This document shows, piece by piece, positions 1 through 6,919 of a DNA stretch of 64,000 nt. Below the pieces are notes generated by a model. The model had not been told where the DNA came from. It ran no database searches and was given only the letters and a program-made list of their open reading frames with translations. The translations under genes and the position numbers were made by a program. Positions within the stretch are counted from its first letter, which is position 1; every line of letters begins with the position of its first letter. Where the stretch lies: assembly GCF_003268775.1 (NCBI RefSeq), contig NZ_QLSU01000015.1, positions 1 to 64,000 of the forward strand, given 5' to 3'. The DNA comes from Paraburkholderia unamae. GTDB lineage: Bacteria; Pseudomonadota; Gammaproteobacteria; Burkholderiales; Burkholderiaceae.

Positions 1-212
1 ATGGCGTCCTTGTCGCGAATGGCGTCGAGGCCGTCGGCGGGCATCATCACGCCGTGCTGGCGGTAGTAGTCGGCGCCCCAGTCGAAATCCTCGAATTCGA
101 AGGCGAATTGATCGCCGTGTTTGCCCAGCACTTCGAGCACCTGCTTGCCCGCGGGCACGACTTCCTTGCCGATGCCGTCGCCAGGGATCGTTGCGATGCG
201 ATAGGTCTTCAT
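1..212 (-). CDS. Tartrate/D-malate dehydrogenase family protein (5' part only)
   Basis: This is the first 70 residues of a gene running off the left edge. It begins MKTYRIATIPGDGIGKEV, the nucleotide-binding start of the isocitrate/isopropylmalate dehydrogenase superfamily. The segment DWGADYYRQHGVMMP a little later is typical of the TtuC/DmlA branch (tartrate dehydrogenase or decarboxylating D-malate dehydrogenase), which oxidises the hydroxyacid with NAD and divalent metal in the cytoplasm. The ATG at 212 is preceded by a good ribosome binding site (AGGACGGAG). The catalytic residues lie outside the window, so tartrate and D-malate cannot be told apart as substrate. Confidence 0.85.
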   Translation of the reverse strand, partial: MKTYRIATIPGDGIGKEVVPAGKQVLEVLGKHGDQFAFEFEDFDWGADYYRQHGVMMPADGLDAIRDKDA

Positions 213-485
213 GTCTCCGTCCTCATATGTAGTCAGTGGATGGCACTTTACCCCTACCGGGAGTCCAGGAATCGGGCCGATATTCAAAGCATCTTTAACT
301 TTGAGTCACAAGTGGCTCGCCCGCACGGACTGCCCGCTGCGCCGGTTCGCGACTGCACTCATTTCACGCCTTTGTCGAGATGAGTCAGCACGAAGCCGGA
401 CACCGTTTGTCCGGGCGGCATAAGCGTGTCGGGTGCTTCGACGATGGCCGATTGCGCCTTCTTGTGCCGTCTGCAACGTCGATCA

Positions 486-508
486 TATCGTTTGGTCTAC
501 GAACGATA
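486..508. promoter_or_regulatory. Perfect 7-bp inverted repeat, possible TetR-type operator
   Basis: TATCGTT (486-492) and AACGATA (502-508) form a perfect inverted repeat around a 9-base centre that contains GGTCTA. GGTCTA/TAGACC half-sites are common in TetR-family operators. It lies in the otherwise empty 213-724 interval between the dehydrogenase start on the minus strand and the SYLF gene on the plus strand, so it could serve either. I see no gene in the rest of that interval. Confidence 0.35.
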
Positions 509-724
509 GGCTCGGGAGAATGGCGTAGCCAACTCGCGTCAGGTCAGTGCATGCGTATCACCCGGAGCGGGGCGATGGCTAGCACCAGGTCGGCTATATC
601 AGCATCCCCGTCACGGACGGTGACGCTGCAACGGATCGAGGATGTCGTAGCGGGGTAAATTGGTTATACACTGCAAATGCATCACGGCAGTGCTTGAATG
701 CGCCCAATCCTTGGAGAACATATC

Positions 725-1288
725 ATGCTCAAACGTCTGATGTTGATGCTCACGATCCTGCTGTTTTTGCCTGTTTCTGCTGCCTGGGCCGACGAATATT
801 CGGACGCACTCAACCTGTTCAAGAACGCGGGAGAAAGCGGCAGTCTTCTACAGAGTGCCTACGCCTACGCTGTGTTTCCGAAGATCGGCAAGGGAGGGGT
901 CGGTATCGGCGGCGCCCGTGGGAAGGGCCGCGTCTATGAGCAAGGGAAACATATCGGCGATGCGACGATGACTCAGCTCACTGTGGGTTTGCAACTAGGC
1001 GGTCAGGTGTACAGTGAACTCATCCTGTTCGAAGATGCACGCGCGCTCAAGGAATTCACCGGTGGCAACTTCGAATTCGGCGCGGATGCCAATGCGATCG
1101 CGATCACCGCGGCGGCGGGTGCACAGGCAGGCACGACGGGCACGTCTGCTAACGTCAGCGGTGGCAAGAAAGACGCCAAAACTGCTGGGTCCTATCGAAA
1201 AGGCATGGCCGTATTCACAGTGGCCAAGGGTGGGCTGATGTACGAGGCAAGCGTCGGCGGCCAGAAATTCTCTTACAAGCCACGGTGA
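725..1288 (+). CDS. SYLF (Ysc84/DUF500) lipid-binding domain protein, exported
   Basis: The 187-residue protein starts MLKRLMLML, followed by a hydrophobic stretch and an Ala-rich cleavage region ending near AWADE, a Sec signal peptide. The rest is a SYLF domain: SAYAYAVFPKIGKGGVGIGG, then GRVYEQGKHIGDATM and QLGGQVYSELILFED are hallmark blocks. SYLF domains bind phosphoinositides in eukaryotes; the bacterial members are periplasmic or envelope-associated proteins of unproven role. The start at 725 is chosen over the in-frame codon at 698 because GGAGAA sits at the right distance and the signal peptide begins there. It is a single gene with no operon partner. Confidence 0.85.
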   Translation: MLKRLMLMLTILLFLPVSAAWADEYSDALNLFKNAGESGSLLQSAYAYAVFPKIGKGGVGIGGARGKGRVYEQGKHIGDATMTQLTVGLQLGGQVYSELILFEDARALKEFTGGNFEFGADANAIAITAAAGAQAGTTGTSANVSGGKKDAKTAGSYRKGMAVFTVAKGGLMYEASVGGQKFSYKPR

Positions 1289-1372
1289 TTTTCGCCGAGC
1301 GTGAACGTGGACGCCGACACGGCCATGCCCATGGGCATCATGAAGCTGGACTCGCGTGGAGGCTCCTATGAA

Positions 1373-2143
1373 TCATGGCCCAGGCAGAAAATGGATGTCT
1401 CCATACCACGCGCGTGTCGTCGTGCCGGTGTTGTCGGTGTCGGTCAGCAGGCCGTAGCCGATGATCCGTCCTGGCGGTTCGTGAAAGACTTTCTCATAGT
1501 CCTGCACGACGTTGCGACGGAGCGTTTGCCACTGGCCGGCATCGCCGGGCTGGCCGGACACGACGATCATCTGAACGCGGCCCGTGTGAGGGTTGGCAAT
1601 CACACTGCCTGGCGCGGCCGAGGTTGACCAGATGTACATGAGCGTTGCGTAGGGCAGGTCCTGGCCGCCCAGGCGCCTTGCCATTGCCATGCTCGTGCGA
1701 TCGAAAATCGAAAGTTTGCTCACGTCGCCATCAAATGTGAAGACCAGTCGCGCCGGTGCGTCTTCCTTCGAACCGACGCGATTGTCCGCGCCCTCTATGG
1801 GCTTTTCCGCTTTCCAGCGCCATGCCACGACGGGTGTCTGCGCGAGATCGATATTGCCTTCATGCATCAGCGCGGAAGCGGAACGATCGGCGTCTGCCTG
1901 AAGGACAGTTTTGTTGCCGTCGTGAACCAGGGTGTATTGGGTCATCGCCTTGCCGTGTACGACCGGCAGGTTCTTCCACCCTGCGGGCAGTGGTCCGCCC
2001 GGCTCGAGCGTGGAAAAGGCAATACCCGGTGTTTCGTCCTGCGCTGGCAGGGTAAGTGGCGACAGCAACAAAGCAACGCACGCAGCGATGCGGATTGGCC
2101 TGGCTGTTTGTTTCCACGCTCGCGTGATCGGGGTACGGTGCAT
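1373..2143 (-). CDS. DUF3047 family exported protein
   Basis: About 256 residues. The N-terminus has a long basic region (RAWKQTARPIR), then the hydrophobic run IAACVALLLSPLTLPAQ, so it is probably exported. The body matches my memory of DUF3047: FSTLEPGGPLPAGWKNLP near the mature start, PVVAWRWKAEKPIEGADN in the middle, then DAPARLVFTFDGD and YIWSTSAAPGSVI. The family is uncharacterised. The start is taken at 2143; an in-frame ATG at 2173 would add ten residues but has no ribosome binding site. It is convergent with the SYLF gene and stands alone. Confidence 0.8.
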   Translation of the reverse strand: MHRTPITRAWKQTARPIRIAACVALLLSPLTLPAQDETPGIAFSTLEPGGPLPAGWKNLPVVHGKAMTQYTLVHDGNKTVLQADADRSASALMHEGNIDLAQTPVVAWRWKAEKPIEGADNRVGSKEDAPARLVFTFDGDVSKLSIFDRTSMAMARRLGGQDLPYATLMYIWSTSAAPGSVIANPHTGRVQMIVVSGQPGDAGQWQTLRRNVVQDYEKVFHEPPGRIIGYGLLTDTDNTGTTTRAWYGDIHFLPGP

Positions 2144-2410
2144 GACGGGTCCCGGCTGTCTCCTGGCGTGCATTCATTGTAGCGGGTGTAGCTGACGACA
2201 GCCCGGCCCGGAAGCGGCGCGCCCGACGTTGTGCGACCGCGGAACCATGAACTTCCGTGGTCGACCCGAAGGAGCTGCCGGGGTTGGTGAAACATTAATG
2301 GTAGCTTCCAGGACCGTTTCGGACATCGGCCTCGCTATTCGCAGCACTTTGTAGCCGTTGGCGTGCGCATATCATTCGCGCGACGTGCCGGCGCGTCCTT
2401 GCCGTCATGC

Positions 2411-2860
2411 TCAGTTGCTATCAGGAAAGATACAGCCGCCGCTGCGGACCAGCGCCTTCACCTCTTCGCTCACCTGCATGGGGCTTCGACTTAGTCGAGC
2501 AAGGAACTCCTTGCTGCGCCGCACATACGACTTCGAGTCGTGCTTCGCGCTCCAAAGGACTATGTTAAGGACGATGGGAATGAGGTCCAGTCCCTTCTCG
2601 GTCAGAGTGTAGAAGTCCTTGCGCCTGTCGTCGGGGCTGGGCGCCCTCGAGAGAATTCCTTGCTCATCAAGAAAGGCAAGGCGGGAAGCAAGGACGTTGG
2701 TCGCAATTCCCTCTTCCGATTTCAGGAACTCGCCGTACGTCTTCTTGCCAGCAAAAACGATGTCCCGAATGATCAAGAGCGACCACCGGTCGCCGAAGAT
2801 TTCCACGCCGTAGTTCACCGCGCAATGGGACCGAACGTCTTCTTTGCTCTTCGTATTCAT
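2411..2860 (-). CDS. HxlR-type winged-helix transcriptional regulator
   Basis: A 149-residue protein with the HxlR (DUF24) winged-helix fold over roughly residues 13-105. Diagnostic blocks are CAVNYGVEIFGDRWSLLIIRD, GEFLKSEEGIATNVLASRL and the wing SPDDRRKDFYTLTEKGLDL. The Cys13 at the family-typical N-terminal position may allow redox or aldehyde sensing, as in some HxlR proteins. Such regulators usually control a divergent oxidoreductase, but the 394 bases upstream contain no divergent gene. Two near-identical 18-base sites lie 19-68 bases before the start codon and suggest autoregulation. Confidence 0.88.
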   Translation of the reverse strand: MNTKSKEDVRSHCAVNYGVEIFGDRWSLLIIRDIVFAGKKTYGEFLKSEEGIATNVLASRLAFLDEQGILSRAPSPDDRRKDFYTLTEKGLDLIPIVLNIVLWSAKHDSKSYVRRSKEFLARLSRSPMQVSEEVKALVRSGGCIFPDSN

Positions 2861-2878
2861 GGCTACATCTTAACATCG

Positions 2879-2928
2879 CTTGTATGTTGCAAGTAAAATT
2901 CCGCCTTTTACTTGTATTTTGAAAGTAA
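2879..2928. promoter_or_regulatory. Twin operator upstream of the HxlR gene
   Basis: CTTGTATGTTGCAAGTAA (2879-2896) and CTTGTATTTTGAAAGTAA (2911-2928) are the same 18-mer with two differences, spaced 32 bases apart (three helical turns). Each is itself partly palindromic (CTTG-N7-CAAG in the first, TACTT-N9-AAGTA in the second). This fits two regulator dimers binding one face of the DNA. The rest of the 2929-3254 interval shows no supportable gene. Confidence 0.55.
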
Positions 2929-3254
2929 TGTGATTGGCATGGTTTGTACGTTAAGCGCGGTCATGGGGTCACGCCGGCACCCCATGAATGATCAACCTCA
3001 TGTCAGCAAGCAAATTCGCAATGTAAATCGGGTTTATCGGTGCCGGGACTATCGCCCAAACCCTCGCCAGGCACGTCTTGGCGCACGATCATCAGGTTAT
3101 AGTTAGCAATTCGCGAGGGCCTGAGTCGCTCGCCACCCTTGTGGCGGAGTTGGGTTCCGGCGCTGCCGCCGGAACGGCGATGAGCAGTGTGTGCACAGAA
3201 ACGTGCAGTATTGCCAGGCGACGTCCTATGGCTTTTTGCCGATCGCTTCACCTG

Positions 3255-3995
3255 CTATGCCCCAGCCTTCTTTCGCGTGCGTCTTCGACGAACGGCTTCG
3301 ACCGCCTGTGAAGGCTTGCCGGCGCGGTGCGCGTTGGCAAGCGCTTCAAGCCCCGCAATAACGAACTCTACGTAATCATCGACAATCGCCTCGTGATCGC
3401 TGCCTGCCGCGGGAAGTACGGCCGACTGTATTTTCCTGGGCGCAATCATCATTGCGATACAGGGCAATACGGTGAACAGCACTGCACGTTGAACGGCGGC
3501 ATCGTTCGGCTTCAGACCCAGCACGTCGCTGACGATGCCGAGCATGAAGGCCGCTTTCGGCCGCACAGCCTGCTCGACGAACGCGGGAATGGCCGCCGAC
3601 GGCGAGAGGACTTCGCGCAATATCAGCAAAAATCCCCATGGCCTTTTCGTGCTGGTCGATAGGCTCACGAGGCGCGTAAGCACGGTGCGAAGCCTGTCCT
3701 GCGGATCGCTGATTCCGTCTACAAGTGCGGCGAGTTCGTCCAGTCCCACGACCTGCCGGTGCGCTTCGATAAGGGCCGCTTCATAAAGCGCTTCCCGACT
3801 GCCGAAGTGGTAATTGACCGACGCCATAGGGGTGCCAGCCGTCTCACATATCGCCTTACTGGTGGATTCGGCAAATCCGCGTTCGGCGAAGATGCGTCCC
3901 GCGACATCGAGCAAATGCTGCCGCGTCGCGGCGCCGTCTGGCCGTGACGCCCGACCTTTTCGCGTGTCCGGGGTCCTGCCTGAATTCGTTGGCAT
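3255..3995 (-). CDS. TetR/AcrR family transcriptional regulator (CecR-like)
   Basis: About 246 residues. The TetR DNA-binding domain occupies roughly residues 22-75: LLDVAGRIFAERGFAESTSKA, then the recognition helix in GTPMASVNYHFGSREALYEAA. The C-terminal ligand domain resembles the CecR/DUF1956 group. The tail is strongly basic (RRRRTRKKAGA), which is unusual and may add non-specific DNA binding. It is divergent from the CocE/NonD hydrolase at 4177, its probable target. The ATG at 3995 is preferred; a TTG at 4001 in frame is the only longer choice. Confidence 0.88.
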   Translation of the reverse strand: MPTNSGRTPDTRKGRASRPDGAATRQHLLDVAGRIFAERGFAESTSKAICETAGTPMASVNYHFGSREALYEAALIEAHRQVVGLDELAALVDGISDPQDRLRTVLTRLVSLSTSTKRPWGFLLILREVLSPSAAIPAFVEQAVRPKAAFMLGIVSDVLGLKPNDAAVQRAVLFTVLPCIAMMIAPRKIQSAVLPAAGSDHEAIVDDYVEFVIAGLEALANAHRAGKPSQAVEAVRRRRTRKKAGA

Positions 3996-4014
3996 GGTCA
4001 ACGTACCTTACGGG

Positions 4015-4041
4015 AATTAGTTTGAATTTGAATTTGAATTC
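4015..4041. repeat. Tandem TTTGAA hexamer repeat in a divergent promoter region
   Basis: Three consecutive TTTGAA units (4021-4038) run into a GAATTC palindrome, with an imperfect GAATTAG copy just before. It lies 20-46 bases upstream of the TetR start and about 135 bases before the hydrolase start. It is AT-rich against its surroundings and may be the TetR operator or the promoter core. Confidence 0.4.
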
Positions 4042-4176
4042 GGATATGCTCCATTCTACTTCATCATCGCCCGCTGCGTGGACAGACGGGCACGATGCAG
4101 TCGATTCCAGCTGTCACTTTTGGGCAGGCCTTGGCTATGACGGTGACGACCGGATCATTCTCGATGGAGCCGCACC

Positions 4177-5919
4177 ATGTCACGAGCAGTCTCCGGGACG
4201 GAACCCGGCCAGCGTCAACTCAACGGGCCCCAGACAACGGGCCGCCACTACAGGAATCTTTCTCGTCCGGTGTTCGAGATGGGCTCGGAATTCGACGTGG
4301 TCGTGCGCATGCGCGATGGCGTTGAGCTGCGCGCGGACATCCGCAGGCCCGCAGCACCCGGCCGATACCCGGTGCTGGTTTCGGCATCGCCTTATCCGCG
4401 TCAGATCCAGAACCTCGGGGCGCCGCTGGGCTTTCTGGAAGCGGGCGCCAGCGACTTTTTCGTGCCGCGAGGCTACGTACACGTCATTGCAAACGTGCGC
4501 GGCACGGGTGGCTCTGGCGGAACGTTCGGGTTTTTCGACGCGCAGGAACGGCGAGACATGCACGATCTCGTCCAATGGGCCGGCGAGCAGTCGTGGTCCG
4601 ACGGTAACGTCGGCATGGTGGGAATCAGCTACTTTGCGATGACCCAGCTGGAGGCGGCGGTGGAACAGCCCGCCCATCTAAAGGCCATCTTTCCTGTCGC
4701 GGCGAGTATCGACCTCTACGAAGCGGCCGTACACAACGGACTGGCGAGCACGAGTTTTCTGACGCCGTACCTGTCGATGATCGGTGCGACGTCGGCACAC
4801 GTCAGCGACTTCTACCGCAATCGGTTCGTCGAAGTTTTGGGGCGCTTCCTGAAGACACCTGTCATTCACAAACGGTTCGAGACGATCAATGGCGAGGCGG
4901 CAATCGCGGCCCTGAAGGGCTTGCTCACACTGCATCACGATCCGCATCCCTGGGACGATCTATGGCGGGCTTGCGTTGTTGAACACCAGACGCGCGACGA
5001 CTGGTGGGAGGAGCGCAGCCTGCTGCCGCTGCTGGAGCGCGTCCAGGTACCCGTTTATCTGGGCTGCGACTGGGACAATGTCCCCATGCATCTTCCATCG
5101 ACGTTCAGGGCCTGGCACGCGCTCAGGAACAGCCCGGAAGTCCGCGTGGCGATGCTGGGCGAACATGGCCTCGCCTGGCCGTGGGAAAGCCTCCACGTTG
5201 AAGCGCTTGCGTGGTTCGACCACTGGCTGAAAAAGCGCGACACGGGCATTCTTGAAGGCGACCCGATCCGCTACTGGATGGCTGGCGCCGAAGAATGGCG
5301 GACGTCGGACACCTGGCCGCCGGCACGAACGGAACTGCGACGGTTTGCACTCTGCGCGGACGGCACGCTTGCGAGCGAGGAGGGCACACCGGGGGTGCGG
5401 CGACTGATCGCTTTCGGCCAGGGATTGAATCGTCAAGCTCCGAGTCCGGCCGATCCCGCATCAAGTCTGATCTGGACTAGCGCCCCGTTGGAACACGATG
5501 TCGACGTAACAGGCGATGCGGAGATCGAGCTTGATGCGAGCTGCACGGCGCCGGACACCGCGTGGATTGTACTTTTACAGGACGTCGATCCGTCGGGCAA
5601 GGCACAGAACGTGACGGCCGGATTTTTGCGCGCAAGCCTGCGTGAAATCGATGAGCAGCAAAGTCATGCGGGTTCTCCTGTGCTGCCCTGCAAGCGTTTT
5701 GAAGCTGTGCCGGTCGGTACGGTTGTCAGGTATCGGATTCCGCTCGTTGTCACGGCTCGCCGGTTTCGTGCCGGTCACCGTATCCAGCTTCTCATGACAA
5801 GCGACGACCAGAATCCCGACTTCCCGGCACCGCTCAATTTCCGGCATGCGAGCGTGGGTAGCAATACGGTTAACACGATTGAATCTTCGTCCTGCCTGTT
5901 GCTCTCCATTTGCGGCTGA
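4177..5919 (+). CDS. CocE/NonD family alpha/beta hydrolase (S15-type acyl hydrolase)
   Basis: The 580-residue enzyme has the CocE/X-prolyl dipeptidyl-peptidase layout: an alpha/beta hydrolase core (about 35-160 and 285-345), an inserted helical cap (about 165-285) and a C-terminal jelly-roll domain (about 370-575). The nucleophile is predicted to be Ser151 in GMVGISYFAM, with acid Asp298 or Asp300 (GCDWDN) and His330 (GEHG). The usual GxSYxG elbow is altered to GISYFA, so substrate preference cannot be guessed. Such enzymes cleave esters or acyl amides. No signal peptide is visible. It is divergent from the TetR gene. GGAG precedes the ATG; an internal ATG at codon 35 is possible because the first 30 residues look low in structure. 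Confidence 0.85.
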   Translation: MSRAVSGTEPGQRQLNGPQTTGRHYRNLSRPVFEMGSEFDVVVRMRDGVELRADIRRPAAPGRYPVLVSASPYPRQIQNLGAPLGFLEAGASDFFVPRGYVHVIANVRGTGGSGGTFGFFDAQERRDMHDLVQWAGEQSWSDGNVGMVGISYFAMTQLEAAVEQPAHLKAIFPVAASIDLYEAAVHNGLASTSFLTPYLSMIGATSAHVSDFYRNRFVEVLGRFLKTPVIHKRFETINGEAAIAALKGLLTLHHDPHPWDDLWRACVVEHQTRDDWWEERSLLPLLERVQVPVYLGCDWDNVPMHLPSTFRAWHALRNSPEVRVAMLGEHGLAWPWESLHVEALAWFDHWLKKRDTGILEGDPIRYWMAGAEEWRTSDTWPPARTELRRFALCADGTLASEEGTPGVRRLIAFGQGLNRQAPSPADPASSLIWTSAPLEHDVDVTGDAEIELDASCTAPDTAWIVLLQDVDPSGKAQNVTAGFLRASLREIDEQQSHAGSPVLPCKRFEAVPVGTVVRYRIPLVVTARRFRAGHRIQLLMTSDDQNPDFPAPLNFRHASVGSNTVNTIESSSCLLLSICG

Positions 5920-5991
5920 GATTGGCCGCTCGCGGCTTCCCTTGAGCGCGCCATCGTGCGGCGATTCTCGTCGGCTTTCGAACTTCCTGCT

Positions 5992-6561
5992 CTAAGGATG
6001 AATGGTTTCGCCGCGATTGAGCATGCCGATGAACTCCTCGATCTTGCGCGCACGCGTTGCGGCCTTTTTGGCATTCTGTATCCGAAACAGGACGGCATAG
6101 CGGTTTCGGCCGTTCAGCGTCGCAAAGAACGCGCTGGCCTTGGGATTGGCATCCAGTGCGGCCTGAAGGTCGTCCGGCACGACTGAGTTGCTGGCGGACG
6201 TATAGGCAGCTTCCCAGCGGCCATCCTCTTTGGCTTTCTCGATTTCTCGCATGCCCGAAGGCAGCATTCTGCCTGCGGCGATCAGCGCTTCGGCCCGGTC
6301 TCTGTTGAGCCTGGACCAGAGACTTTTTGCAGAGCGTCGAGTGAAGCGTTGCAGCCAGCATTCGTCGCTTTCAGTCTGTTTTTGACCGTCGATCCAGCCA
6401 TGACAAAGGGCACTTTCCAGCGCCTGTTCGTAAGTCAAGGTTGGCTGCCCGGCGCCCTTTTTGGCAAGGCGCAGCCATATCCCGGCCGAGGTGTCGCCGT
6501 TTTGCGTCAACCAGTTTTCCCATTCATTCTGGTCGAGGAATGTCAGACGAGGCTCAGTCAT
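5992..6561 (-). CDS. YdeI/OmpD-associated family protein
   Basis: About 189 residues from MTEPRLTFLDQ. It carries the family blocks WLRLAKKGAGQPTLTYEQA, then ALCHGWIDGQ (the strongest signature), QRFTRRSAKSLWSRLN, and the C-terminal domain with VPDDLQAALDANPKA and RNRYAVLFRIQNAKKAATR. Family members are cytoplasmic and linked to stress or antimicrobial-peptide tolerance in enterobacteria, but no activity is established. The start is uncertain: in-frame ATGs at 6579 and 6630 would lengthen it, and none has a clear ribosome binding site. The gene is convergent with the hydrolase, 72 bases away. Confidence 0.82.
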   Translation of the reverse strand: MTEPRLTFLDQNEWENWLTQNGDTSAGIWLRLAKKGAGQPTLTYEQALESALCHGWIDGQKQTESDECWLQRFTRRSAKSLWSRLNRDRAEALIAAGRMLPSGMREIEKAKEDGRWEAAYTSASNSVVPDDLQAALDANPKASAFFATLNGRNRYAVLFRIQNAKKAATRARKIEEFIGMLNRGETIHP

Positions 6562-6864
6562 GGAGGATCCGAATGGTTGCATTTCGGCAGCGAGGTTTTT
6601 GCGTTCACGGAACCTTCGCAGATTAACCATTTGCGCAGATTTGGGAATAGCCAGTTTATCGGCACTTCAGTGCGTATCCGTCGCAGGGAAGATGACGGTC
6701 TTTCCTGGCGGCGCATCCTGTGACCGGTTTCCCAATACGGATTCAACCGGTGGATGCAACACGCTAGAAGCTGTGCAAGCCGTAGGGGGCGTTGCGACTG
6801 CCATCGACGACATGTCTCCGCTTTTATCGCGCAACTAACCGTCCTCGTCGCCCGCCTCCCGACA

Positions 6865-6881
6865 ACGCCGGTTCCCGGCGT
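6865..6881 (-). terminator. Hairpin downstream of the penicillin acylase gene
   Basis: ACGCCGG-TTC-CCGGCGT is a perfect 7-bp stem with a 3-base loop, 39 bases past the stop codon of the acylase. There is no T-run after it on the minus strand, so it may act weakly or stabilise the 3' end. Confidence 0.4.
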
Positions 6882-6919
6882 GTAACCCCGGCTGGCAACG
6901 TTTGTCGAGGCGCTTTGAG

